Shown in pieces: positions 50,071-63,700 of a stretch of 64,000 nucleotides of DNA (position 1 is its first letter; every line of letters starts with the position of its first letter). Position numbers and translations under genes: made by a program. The stretch spans positions 10,372,001 to 10,436,000 of the forward strand of contig NW_027488366.1 of assembly GCF_051014445.1 (NCBI RefSeq), in the 5' to 3' direction. The stretch comes from Colletes latitarsis (Eukaryota; Arthropoda; Insecta; Hymenoptera; Colletidae). The notes beneath the pieces are model-generated. The model was not told where the DNA came from. It did not search any database and saw only the letters and a list, made by a program, of their open reading frames with translations.

Positions 50071-53000
50071 CAAGATGATTGCAAATACCAGAACTAACCC
50101 AGACATAGCCAGCGTTATCCTCTAAAACACTAATCGGAACCAGCTTTTATTGACTGTTTCAGTGAGGTACCTCATTACTACGTGGTACAAACTAGAAAAA
50201 ACCCAGCATCTGGCCAACAAGTATGCGAAAAAAGCGAAAGTATGAGCAAGATGATTGCAAATACCAGAACTAACCCAGACATAGCCAGCGTTATCCACTA
50301 AAATACTATTCGGAACCAGCTTCTATTGACTGTTTCAGTGTAGTACCACATTACTACGTGATACAAACCAGAAAAAGGCCAGGATCTGGCCAACAAGTAT
50401 GCGAGAAATGCGAAGGTACGAGCCAGATGAGGGCAAATCCCAGACCTAACCAAGACAAGACCGGCGTTATCCTCTAAAATATTAATCGCAACCAGGTTTA
50501 ATTGACTGTTTCGGTGTGGAACCTCATTACTACGGGATCCAAACCAGAAAAAACCCAGGATGTTGCCAACAAATATGCGAAAAACGCGAAAGTATGAGCC
50601 AGATGATTGCGAATACCAGAACTAACCCAGACATAACCAGCGTTATCCTCTAAAACACTAATCGGAACCAGCTTTTATTGACCGTTTCAGTGAGGTACCT
50701 CATTACTACGTGGTCCAAACCAGAAAAAACCCAGGATCTGGCCAACAAGTATGCGAAAAATGCGAAAGTACGGGCCAGATGAGGGCCAATCCCAGACCTA
50801 ACCGAGACATAACCAGCGTTGTCCTCTAAAATACTATTCGGAACTAGCTTCTATTGACTGTTTCAGTGTGGTACCACATTACTACGTGATCCAAACCAGA
50901 AAAAGCCCAGGATCTGGTCAACAAGTATGCGAAAAATGCGAAAGTACGGGCCAGATGAGGGCCAATCCCAGACCTAACCGAGACATAACCAGCGTTGTCC
51001 TCTAAAATACTATTCGGATCTAGCTTCTATTGACTGCTTCAGTGTGGTACCACATTACTACGTGATACAAACCAGAAAAAGCCCAGGATCTGGCCAACAA
51101 GTATGCGAAAAATGCGAAAGTACGAGCCAGATGAGGGCAAATCCCAGACCTAACCAAGACATAACCGGCGTTATCCTCTAAAATATTAATCGCAACCAGG
51201 TTTAATTGACTGTTTCGGTGTGGAACCTAATTACTACGGGATCCAAACCAGAAAAAACCCAGGATCTTCCCAACAAATATGAGAAAAACGCGAAAGTATG
51301 AGCCAGATGATTGCAAATACCAGAACTAACCCAGACATAGCCAGCGTTATCCTCTAAAATACTATTCGGAACCAGCTTCTATTGACTGTTTCAGTGTGGT
51401 ACCACATTACTACGTGATACAAACCAGAATAAGGCCAGGATATGGCCAACAAGTATGCGAAAAATGCGCAGGTACGAGCCAGATGAGGGCAAATCCCGGA
51501 TCTAACCGAGATATAACCGGCGTTATCCTCTAACATATTAATCGAAACCAGGTTTAATTGGCTGTTTCGGTGTGGAACGTCATTATTACGGGATCCAAAC
51601 CAGAAAAAACCCAGCATCTGGCCAACAAATATGCGAAAAACGCGAAAGTATGGGCCAGATGATTGCAAATACCAGAACTAACCCAGACATAGCCAGCGTT
51701 ATCCTCTAAAATACTATTCGGAACCAGCTTCTATTGACTGTTTCAGTGTGGTACCACATAACTACGTGATCCAAATCAGCAAAAAGCCTAGGATCTGGCC
51801 AACAAGAATGCAAAAATGCGAAAGTACGGGCCAGATGAGGGCAAATCCCAGACCTAACCGAGATATAACCGGCGTTATCCTCTAAAATATTAATCGCAAC
51901 CAGGTTTAATTGACTGTTTCGGTGTGGAACTTCATTACTACGGGATCCCAACCAGAAAAAACCCAGGATCTGGCCAATAAATATGCGAAAAACGCGAAAG
52001 TATGGGCCAGATGATTGCAAATACCAGAACTAACCCAGACATAGCCAGCGTAATCCTCTAAAATACTATTCGGAACCAGCTTCTATTGACTGTTTCAGTG
52101 TGGTACCACATTACTACGTGATCCAAATCAGCAAAAAGCCTAGGATCTGGCCAACAAGAATGCAAAAATGCGAAACTACGGGCCAGGTGAGGGCAAATCC
52201 CAGACCTAACCGAGACATAACCAGCGTTATCCTCTAAAATATTAATCGCAACCAGGTTTAATTGACTGTTTCGGTGTAATACCGCATTACTACGGGATCC
52301 TAACCAGAAAAAACCCAGCATCTGGCAAACAAGTATGCGAAAAAAGCGAAAGTATGAGCCAGATGATTGCGAATACCAGAACTAACCCAGACATAACCAG
52401 CGTTATCCTCTAAAACACTAATCGGAACCAGCTTTTATTGACCGTTTCAGTGAGGTACCTCATTACTACGTGGTCCAAACCAGAAAAAACCCAGGATCTG
52501 GCCAACAAGTATGCGAAAAATGCGAAAGTACGGGCCAGATGAGGGCCAATCCCAGACCTAACCGAGACATAACCAGCGTTGTCCTCTAAAATACTATTCG
52601 GAACTAGCTTCCATTGACTGTTTCAGTGTGGTACCACATTACTACGTGATCCAAACCAGAAAAAGCCCAGGATCTGGCCAACAAGTATGCGAAAAATGCG
52701 AAAGTACGGGCCAGATGAGGGCCAATCCCAGACCTCACCGAGACATAACCAGCGTTGTCCTTTAAAATACTATTCGGAACTAGCTTCTATTGACTGTTTC
52801 AGTGTGGTACCACATTACTACGTGATACAAACCAGAAAAAGCCCAGGATCTGGCCAACAAGTATGCGAAAAATGCGAAAGTACGAACCAGATGAGGGCAA
52901 ATCCCAGACCTAACCAAGACATAACCGGCGTTATCCTCTAAAATATTAATCGCAACCAGGTTTAATTGACTGTTTCGGTGTGGAACCTCATTACTACGGG

Positions 53001-53309
53001 ATCCAAACCAGAAAAAACCCAGGATCTTGCCAACAAATATGCGAAAAACGCGAAAGTATGGGCCAGATGATTGCAAATACCAGAACTAACCCAGACATAG
53101 CCAGCGTTATCCTCTAAAATACTATTCGGAACCAGCTTCTATTGACTGTTTCAGTGTGGTACTACATAACTACGTGATCCAAATCAGCAAAAAGCCTAGG
53201 ATCTGGCCAACAAGAATGCAAAAATGCGAAAGTACGGGCCAGATGAGGGCAAATCCCAGACCTAACCGAGACATAACCGGCGTTATCCTCTAAAATATTA
53301 ATCGCAACC

Positions 53310-55774
53310 AGGTTTAATTGACTGTTTCGGTGTGGAGCCTCATTACTACGGGATCCTAACCAGAAAAAACCCAGGATCTGGCCAATAAATATGCGAAAAA
53401 CGCGAAAGTATGGGCCAGATGATTGCAAATACCAGAACTAACCCAGACATAGCCAGCGTTATCCTCTAAAATACTATTCGGAACCAGCTTTTATTGACCG
53501 TTTCAGTGAGGTACCTCATTACTACGTGGTCCAAACCAGAAAAAACCCAGGATCTGGCCAACAAGTATGCGAAAAATGCGAAAGTACGGGCCAGATGAGG
53601 GCCAATCCCAGACCTAACCGAGACATAACCAGCGTTGTCCTCTAAAATACTATTCGGAACTAGCTTCCATTGACTGTTTCAGTGTGGTACCTCATTACTA
53701 CGTGGTCCAAACCAGAAAAAACCCAGGATCTGGCCAACAAGTATGCGAAAAATGCGAAAGTACAGGCCAGATGAGGGCCAATCCCAGACCTAACCGTGAC
53801 ATAACCAGCGTTGTCCTCTAAAATACTATTCGGAACTAGCTTCCATTGACTGTTTCAGTGTGGTACCACATTACTACGTGATCCAAACCAGAAAAAGCCC
53901 AGGATCTGGCCAACAAGTATGCGAAAAATGCGAAAGTACGGGCCAGATGAGGGCCAATCCCAGACCTAACCGAGACATAACCAGCGTTGTCCTCTAAAAT
54001 ACTATTCGGAACTAGCTTCTATTGACTGTTTCAGTGCGGTACCACATTACTACGTGATACAAACCAGAAAAAGCCCAGGATCTGGCCAACAAGTATGTGA
54101 AAAATGCGAAAGTACGAGCCAGATGAGGGCAAATCCCGGATCTAACCGAGATATAACCGGCGTTATCCTCTAACATATTAATCGAAACCAGGTTTAATTG
54201 GCTGTTTCGGTGTGGAACGTCATTATTACGGGATCCAAACCAGAAAAAACCCAGCATCTGGCCAACAAATATGCGAAAAACGCGAAAGTATGGGCCAGAT
54301 GATTGCAAATACCAGAACTAACCCAGACATAGCCAGCGTTATCCTCTAAAATACTATTCGGAACCAGCTTCTATTGACTGTTTCAGTGTGGTACCACATA
54401 ACTACGTGATCCAAATCAGCAAAAAGCCTAGGATCTGGCCAACAAGAATGCAAAAATGCGAAAGTACGGGCCAGATGAGGGCAAATCCCAGACCTAACCG
54501 AGACATAACCGGCGTTATCCTCTAAAATATTAATCGCAACCAGGTTTAATTGACTGTTTCGGTGTGGAACCTCATTACTACGGGATCCTAACCAGAAAAA
54601 ACCCAGGATCTGGCCAATAAATATGCGAAAAACGCGAAAGTATGGGCCAGATGATTGCAAATACCAGAACTAACCCAGACATAGCCAGCGTTATCCTCTA
54701 AAATACTATTCGGAACCAGCTCCTATTGACTGTTTCAGTGTGGTACCACATTACTACGTGATCCAAATCAGCAAAAAGCCTAGGATCTGGCCAACAAGAA
54801 TGCAAAAATGCGAAACTACGGGCCAGGTGAGGGCAAATCCCAGACCTAAACGAGACATAACCAGCGTTATCCTCTAAAATATTAATCGCAACCAGGTTTA
54901 ATTGACTGTTTCGGTGTAGTACCGTATTACTACGGGATCCTAACCAGAAAAAACCCAGCATCTGGCCAATAAATATGCGAAAAACGCGAAAGTATGGGCC
55001 AGATGATTCCAAATACCAGAACTAACCCAGACATAGCCAGCGTTATCCTCTAAAATACTATTCGGAACCAGCTTCTATTGACTGTTTTAGTGTGGTACCA
55101 CATTACTACGCGATCCAGATCAGCAAAAAGCCTAGGATCTGGCCGTCAAGAATGCAAAAATGCGAAACTACGGGCCAGGTGAGGGCAAATCCCAGACCTA
55201 ACCGAGACATAACCAGCGTTATCCTCTAAAATATTAATCGCAACCAGGTTTAATTGACTGTTTCGGTGTAGTACCGCATTACTACGTGATACAAACCAGA
55301 AAAAGGCCAGAATCTTGCCAATAAGTATGCGAAAATTGCGAAAGTACGAGCCAGATGAGGGCAAATCCCAGACCTAACCGAGACATAACCGGCGTTATCC
55401 TCTAAAATATTAATCGCAACCGGGTTCAATTGACTGTTTCGGTGTGGAACCTCGTTACTACGGGATCCTAACCAGAAAAAAACCCAGGATCTGGCCAACA
55501 AATATGCGAAAAACGCGAAAGTATGAGCCAGATGATTGCAAATACCAGAACTAACGCGGGAATAGCCAGCGTTGTCCTCTAAAATACTATTCGGGTCCAG
55601 CTTTTATTGACTGTTTTAGTGTGGTACCACATTACTACGTGATCCAAACCAGAAAAAGCCCAGAATCTGGCCAACAAGTCCGCGAAAAATGCGAAGGTAC
55701 GAGCCAGATGATTGCAAATACCAGAACTAACCGAGACATAACCTGCGTTATCCTCTAAAATTTTAATCGCAACC
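53310..55774 (+). repeat. 14-monomer tandem block, copy 1 (family B)
   Basis: 2,465 bp repeated directly at 55,775-58,239. Both begin at TTTCGGTGTGGAGCCTC, contain TTCAGTGCGGTACCAC, GGAACGTCATTATTACGGG and GCTCCTATTG, and end in the AATTTTAATCGCAACC variant. I saw hardly any differences between the two. Confidence 0.9.
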
Positions 55775-58239
55775 AGGTTTAATTGACTGTTTCGGTGTGG
55801 AGCCTCATTACTACGGGATCCTAACCAGAAAAAACCCAGGATCTGGCCAATAAATATGCGAAAAACGCGAAAGTATGGGCCAGATGATTGCAAATACCAG
55901 AACTAACCCAGACATAGCCAGCGTTATCCTCTAAAATACTATTCGGAACCAGCTTTTATTGACCGTTTCAGTGAGGTACCTCATTACTACGTGGTCCAAA
56001 CCAGAAAAAACCCAGGATCTGGCCAACAAGTATGCGAAAAATGCGAAAGTACGGGCCAGATGAGGGCCAATCCCAGACCTAACCGAGACATAACCAGCGT
56101 TGTCCTCTAAAATACTATTCGGAACTAGCTTCCATTGACTGTTTCAGTGTGGTACCTCATTACTACGTGGTCCAAACCAGAAAAAACCCAGGATCTGGCC
56201 AACAAGTATGCGAAAAATGCGAAAGTACAGGCCAGATGAGGGCCAATCCCAGACCTAACCGTGACATAACCAGCGTTGTCCTCTAAAATACTATTCGGAA
56301 CTAGCTTCCATTGACTGTTTCAGTGTGGTACCACATTACTACGTGATCCAAACCAGAAAAAGCCCAGGATCTGGCCAACAAGTATGCGAAAAATGCGAAA
56401 GTACGGGCCAGATGAGGGCCAATCCCAGACCTAACCGAGACATAACCAGCGTTGTCCTCTAAAATACTATTCGGAACTAGCTTCTATTGACTGTTTCAGT
56501 GCGGTACCACATTACTACGTGATACAAACCAGAAAAAGCCCAGGATCTGGCCAACAAGTATGTGAAAAATGCGAAAGTACGAGCCAGATGAGGGCAAATC
56601 CCGGATCTAACCGAGATATAACCGGCGTTATCCTCTAACATATTAATCGAAACCAGGTTTAATTGGCTGTTTCGGTGTGGAACGTCATTATTACGGGATC
56701 CAAACCAGAAAAAACCCAGCATCTGGCCAACAAATATGCGAAAAACGCGAAAGTATGGGCCAGATGATTGCAAATACCAGAACTAACCCAGACATAGCCA
56801 GCGTTATCCTCTAAAATACTATTCGGAACCAGCTTCTATTGACTGTTTCAGTGTGGTACCACATAACTACGTGATCCAAATCAGCAAAAAGCCTAGGATC
56901 TGGCCAACAAGAATGCAAAAATGCGAAAGTACGGGCCAGATGAGGGCAAATCCCAGACCTAACCGAGACATAACCGGCGTTATCCTCTAAAATATTAATC
57001 GCAACCAGGTTTAATTGACTGTTTCGGTGTGGAACCTCATTACTACGGGATCCTAACCAGAAAAAACCCAGGATCTGGCCAATAAATATGCGAAAAACGC
57101 GAAAGTATGGGCCAGATGATTGCAAATACCAGAACTAACCCAGACATAGCCAGCGTTATCCTCTAAAATACTATTCGGAACCAGCTCCTATTGACTGTTT
57201 CAGTGTGGTACCACATTACTACGTGATCCAAATCAGCAAAAAGCCTAGGATCTGGCCAACAAGAATGCAAAAATGCGAAACTACGGGCCAGGTGAGGGCA
57301 AATCCCAGACCTAAACGAGACATAACCAGCGTTATCCTCTAAAATATTAATCGCAACCAGGTTTAATTGACTGTTTCGGTGTAGTACCGTATTACTACGG
57401 GATCCTAACCAGAAAAAACCCAGCATCTGGCCAATAAATATGCGAAAAACGCGAAAGTATGGGCCAGATGATTCCAAATACCAGAACTAACCCAGACATA
57501 GCCAGCGTTATCCTCTAAAATACTATTCGGAACCAGCTTCTATTGACTGTTTTAGTGTGGTACCACATTACTACGCGATCCAGATCAGCAAAAAGCCTAG
57601 GATCTGGCCGTCAAGAATGCAAAAATGCGAAACTACGGGCCAGGTGAGGGCAAATCCCAGACCTAACCGAGACATAACCAGCGTTATCCTCTAAAATATT
57701 AATCGCAACCAGGTTTAATTGACTGTTTCGGTGTAGTACCGCATTACTACGTGATACAAACCAGAAAAAGGCCAGAATCTTGCCAATAAGTATGCGAAAA
57801 TTGCGAAAGTACGAGCCAGATGAGGGCAAATCCCAGACCTAACCGAGACATAACCGGCGTTATCCTCTAAAATATTAATCGCAACCGGGTTCAATTGACT
57901 GTTTCGGTGTGGAACCTCGTTACTACGGGATCCTAACCAGAAAAAAACCCAGGATCTGGCCAACAAATATGCGAAAAACGCGAAAGTATGAGCCAGATGA
58001 TTGCAAATACCAGAACTAACGCGGGAATAGCCAGCGTTGTCCTCTAAAATACTATTCGGGTCCAGCTTTTATTGACTGTTTTAGTGTGGTACCACATTAC
58101 TACGTGATCCAAACCAGAAAAAGCCCAGAATCTGGCCAACAAGTCCGCGAAAAATGCGAAGGTACGAGCCAGATGATTGCAAATACCAGAACTAACCGAG
58201 ACATAACCTGCGTTATCCTCTAAAATTTTAATCGCAACC
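55775..58239 (+). repeat. 14-monomer tandem block, copy 2 (family B)
   Basis: Second unit of the 2,465-bp tandem pair. Its right flank (TGTAGTACCACATTACTACG at 58,261 and the AACAATAGAAAAACACAGG variant after it) is shared with the right flank of the block at 60,881-63,700, while the left flank of copy 1 is shared with the left flank of that block. Confidence 0.9.
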
Positions 58240-60880
58240 AGGTTTAATTGACTGTTTCAGTGTAGTACCACATTACTACGTGATCCTAACAATAGAAAAA
58301 CACAGGATCTGGCCATTCAAGTATGCGAAAAATGCGAAAGTACGAGCCAGATGAAGGCAAATCCCAGAACTAACCGAGACATAACCAGCGTTATCCTCTA
58401 AAACACTAATCGGAACCAGCTTCTATTGACTGTTTCAGTGTAGTACCACATTAGTACGTGATACAAACCAGAAAAAGGCGAGGATCTGGCCAACAAGTAT
58501 GCGAGAAATGCGACGGTACGAGCCAGATGAGGGCAAGTCCCAGACCTAACCGAGATATAACCGGCAATATCCTCTAAAACACTAATCGGAACCAGCTTTT
58601 ATTGACCGTTTCAGTGAGGTACCTCATTACTACGTGGTCCAAACCAGGAAAAACCCAGGATCTGGCCAACAAGTATGCGAAAAATGCGAAAGTACGGGCC
58701 AGATGAGGGCCAATCCCAGACCTAACCGAGACATAACCAGCGTTGTCCTCTAAAATACTATACGGAACTAGCTTCTATTGACTGTTTCAGTGTGGTACCA
58801 CATTACTACGTGATCCAAACCAGAAAGAGCCCAGGATCTGGCCAACAAGTATGCGAAAAATGCGAAAGTACGGGCCAGATGAGGGCCAATCCCAGACCTA
58901 ACCGAGACATAACCAGCGTTGTCCTCTAAAATACTATTCGGAACTAGATCCTATTGACTGTTTCAGTGTGGTACCACATTACTACGTGATACAAACCAGA
59001 AAAAGCCCAGGATCTGGCCAACAAGTATGCGAAAAATGCGAAAGTACGAGCCAGATGAGGGCAAATCCCAGACCTAACCAAGACATAACCGGCGTTATCC
59101 TCTAAAATATTAATCGCAACCAGGTTTAATTGACTGTTTCGGTGTGGAACCTCATTGCTACGGGATCCAAACCAGAAAAAACCCAGGATCTTCCCAACAA
59201 ATATGCGAAAAACGCGAAAGTATGAGCCAGATGATTGCAAATACCAGAACTAACCCAGACATAGCCAGCGTTATCCTCTAAAATACTATTCGGAACCAGC
59301 TTCTATTGACTGTTTCACTGTGGTACCACATTACTACGTGATACAAACCAGAATAAGGCCAGGATATGGCCAACAAGAATGCAAAAATGCGAAAGTACGG
59401 GCCAGATGAGGGCAAATCCCAGACCTAACCGAGATATAACCGGAGTTATCCTCTAAAATATTAATCGCAACCAGGATTAATTGACTGCTTCGGTGTGGAA
59501 CCTCATTACTACGGGATCCTAACCAGAAAAAACCCAGGATCTGGCCAATAAATATGCGAAAAACGCGAAAGTATGGGCCAGATGATTGCAAATACCAGAA
59601 CTAACCCAGACATAGCTAGCCTTATCCTCTAAAATACTATCCGGAACCAGCTTCTATTGACTGTTTCAGTGTGGTACCACATAACTACGTGATCCAAATC
59701 AGCAAAAAGCCTAGGATCGTGCCAACAAGAATGCAAAAATGCGAAACTACGGGCCAGGTGAGGGCAAATCCCAGACCTAACCGAGACATAACCAGCGTTA
59801 TCCTCTAAAATATTAATCGCAACCAGGTTTAATTGACTGTTTCGGTGTAGTACCGCATTACTACGGGATCCTAACCAGAAAAAACCCAGGATCTGGCCAA
59901 TAAATATGCGAAAAACGCGAAAGTATGGGCCAGATGATTGCAAATACCAGAACTAACCCAGACATAGCCAGCGTAATCCTCTAAAATACTATTCGGAACC
60001 AGCTTCTATTGACTGTTTCAGTGTGGTACCACATTACTACGTGATCCAAATCAGCAAAAAGCCTAGGATCTGGCCAACAAGAATGCAAAAATGCGAAACT
60101 ACGGGCCAGGTGAGGGCAAATCCCAGACCTAACCGAGACATAACCAGCGTTATCCTCTAAAATATTAATCGCAACCAGGTTTAATTGACTGTTTCAGTGT
60201 GGTACCACATTACTACGTGATCCAAACCAGAAAAAGCCCAGGATCTGGCCAACAAGTATGCGAAAAATGCGAAAGTACGGGCCAGATGAGGGCCAATCCC
60301 AGACCTCACCGAGACATAACCAGCGTTGTCCTTTAAAATACTATTCGGAACTAGCTTCTATTGACAGTTTCAGTGTGGTACCACATTACTACGTGATACA
60401 AACCAGAAAAAGCCCAGGATCTGGCCAACAAGTATGCGAAAAATGCGAAAGTACGAACCAGATGAGGGCAAATCCCAGACCTAACCAAGACATAACCGGC
60501 GTTATCCTCTAAAATATTAATCGCAACCAGGTTTAATTGACTGTTTCGGTGTGGAACCTCATTACTACGGGATCCAAACCAGAAAAAACCCAGGATCTTG
60601 CCAACAAATATGCGAAAAACGCGAAAGTATGGGCCAGATGATTGCAAATACCAGATCTAACCCAGACATAGCCAGCGTTATCCTCTAAAATACTATTCGG
60701 AACCAGCTTCTATTGACTGTTTCAGTGTGGTACCACATAACTACGTGATCCAAATCAGCAAAAAGCCTAGGATCTGGCCAACAAGAATGCAAAAATGCGA
60801 AAGTACGGGCCAGATGAGGGCAAATCCCAGACCTAACCGAGACATAACCGGCGTTATCCTCTAAAATATTAATCGCAACC

Positions 60881-63700
60881 AGGTTTAATTGACTGTTTCG
60901 GTGTGGAGCCTCATTACTACGGGATCCTAACCAGAAAAAACCCAGGATCTGGCCAATAAATATTCGAAAAACGCGAAAGTATGGGCCAGATGATTGCAAA
61001 TACCAGAACTAACCCAGACATAGCCAGCGTTATCCTCTAAAATACTATTCGGAACCAGCTTTTATTGACCGTTTCAGTGAGGTACCTCATTACTACGTGG
61101 TCCAAACCAGAAAAAACCCAGGATCTGGCCAACAAGTATGCGAAAAATGCGAAAGTACGGGCCAGATGAGGGCCAATCCCAGACCTAACCGAGACATAAC
61201 CAGCGTTGTCCTCTAAAATACTATTCGGAACTAGCTTCCATTGACTGTTTCAGTGTGGTACCTCATTACTACGTGGTCCAAACCAGAAAAAACCCAGGAT
61301 CTGGCCAACAAGTATGCGAAAAATGCGAAAGTACAGGCCAGATGAGGGCCAATCCCAGACCTAACCGTGACATAACCAGCGTTGTCCTCTAAAATACTAT
61401 TCGGAACTAGCTTCCATTGACTGTTTCAGTGTGGTACCACATTACTACGTGATCCAAACCAGAAAAAGCCCAGGATCTGGCCAACAAGTATGCGAAAAAT
61501 GCGAAAGTACGGGCCAGATGAGGGCCAATCCCAGACCTAACCGAGACATAACCAGCGTTGTCCTCTAAAATACTATTCGGAACTAGCTTCTATTGACTGT
61601 TTCAGTGTGGTACCACATTACTACGTGATACAAACCAGAAAAAGCCCAGGATCTGGCCAACAAGTATGTGAAAAATGCGAAAGTACGAACCAGATGAGGG
61701 CAAATCCCAGACCTAACCAAGACATAACCGGCGTTATCCTCTAAAATATTAATCGCAACCAGGTTTAATTGACTGTTTCGGTGTGGAACCTCATTACTAC
61801 GGGATCCAAACCAGAAAAAACCCAGGATCTTGCCAACAAATATGCGAAAAACGCGAAAGTATGAGCCAGTTGATTGCAAATACCAGAACTAAGCCAGACA
61901 TAGCCAGCGTTATCCTCTAAAATACTATTCGGAACCAGCTTCTATTGACTGTTTCAGTGTGGTACCACATTACTACGTGATACAAACCAGAATAAGGCCA
62001 GGATATGGCCAACAAGTATGCGAAAAATGCGCAGGTACGAGCCAGATGAGGGCAAATCCCGGATCTAACCGAGATATAACCGGCGTTATCCTCTAACATA
62101 TTAATCGAAACCAGGTTTAATTGGCTGTTTCGGTGTGGAACGTCATTATTACGGGATCCAAACCAGAAAAAACCCAGCATCTGGCCATCAAATATGCGAA
62201 AAACGCGAAAGTATGGGCCAGATGATTGCAAATACCAGAACTAACCCAGACATAGCCAGCGTTATCCTCTAAAATACTATTCGGAACCAGCTTCTATTGA
62301 CTGTTTCAGTGTGGTACCACATAACTACGTGATCCAAATCAGCAAAAAGCCTAGGATCTGGCCAACAAGAATGCAAAAATGCGAAAGTACGGGCCAGATG
62401 AGGGCAAATCCCAGACCTAACCGAGACATAACCGGCGTTATCCTCTAAAATATTAATCGCAACCAGGTTTAATTGACTGTTTCGGTGTGGAACCTCATTA
62501 CTACGGGATCCTAACCAGAAAAAACCCAGGATCTGGCCAATAAATATGCGAAAAACGCGAAAGTATGGGCCAGATGATTGCAAATACCAGAACTAACCCA
62601 GACATAGCCAGCGTTATCCTCTAAAATACTATTCGGAACCAGCTCCTATTGACTGTTTCAGTGTGGTACCACATTACTACGTGATCCAAATCAGCAAAAG
62701 CCTAGGATCTGGCCAACAAGAATGCAAAAATGCGAAACTACGGGCCAGGTGAGGGCAAATCCCAGACCTAAACGAGACATAACCAGCGTTATCCTCTAAA
62801 ATATTAATCGCAACCAGGTTTAATTGACTGTTTCGGTGTAGTACCGTATTACTACGGGATCCTAACCAGAAAAAACCCAGCATCTGGCCAATAAATATGC
62901 GAAAAACGCGAGAGTATGGGCCAGATGATTCCAAATACCAGAACTAACCCAGACATAGCCAGCGTTATCCTCTAAAATACTATTCGGAACCAGCTTCTAT
63001 TGACTGTTTTAGTGTGGTACCACATTACTACGCGATCCAAATCAGCAAAAAGCCTAGGATCTGGCCAACAAGAATGCAAAAATGCGAAACTACGGGCCAG
63101 GTGAGGGCAAATCCCAGACCTAACCGAGACATAACCAGCGTTATCCTCTAAAATATTAATCGCAACCAGGTTTAATTGACTGTTTCGGTGTAGTACCGCA
63201 TTACTACGTGATACAAACCAGAAAAAGGCCAGAATCTTGCCAATAAGTATGCGAAAATTGCGAAAGTACGAGCCAGATGAGGGCAAATCCCAGACCTAAC
63301 CGAGACATAACCGGCGTTATCCTCTAAAATATTAATCGCAACCGGGTTCAATTGACTGTTTCGGTGTGGAACCTCGTTACTACGGGATCCTAACCAGAAA
63401 AAAACCCAGGATCTGGCCAACAAATATGCGAAAAACGCGAAAGTATGAGCCAGATGATTGCAAATACCAGAACTAACGCGGGAATAGCCAGCGTTGTCCT
63501 CTAAAATACTATTCGGGTCCAGCTTTTATTGACTGTTTTAGTGTGGTACCACATTACTACGTGATCCAAACCAGAAAAAGCCCAGAATCTGGCCAACAAG
63601 TCCGCGAAAAATGCGAAGGTACGAGCCAGATGATTGCAAATACCAGAACTAACCGAGACATAACCTGCGTTATCCTCTAAAATTTTAATCGCAACCAGGT
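60881..63700 (+). repeat. 14-monomer block, distant copy with an extra dimer
   Basis: Matches 53,310 onward at an offset of 7,571 bp and, after about 61.9 kb, at 7,923 bp: one extra 352-bp dimer lies at about 61.6-61.95 kb. A one-base loss near 62,697 (CAGCAAAAGCC against CAGCAAAAAGCC) makes the offset 7,922 beyond it. The match to copy 2 continues past the block to about 64,000. Confidence 0.85.

Noticed and set aside
51354..63423. Repeated 83-104 codon ORFs on the minus strand of family B
   Set aside because: They recur at the 352-bp dimer step and translate satellite DNA. Their identity reflects recent duplication, not selection on protein.
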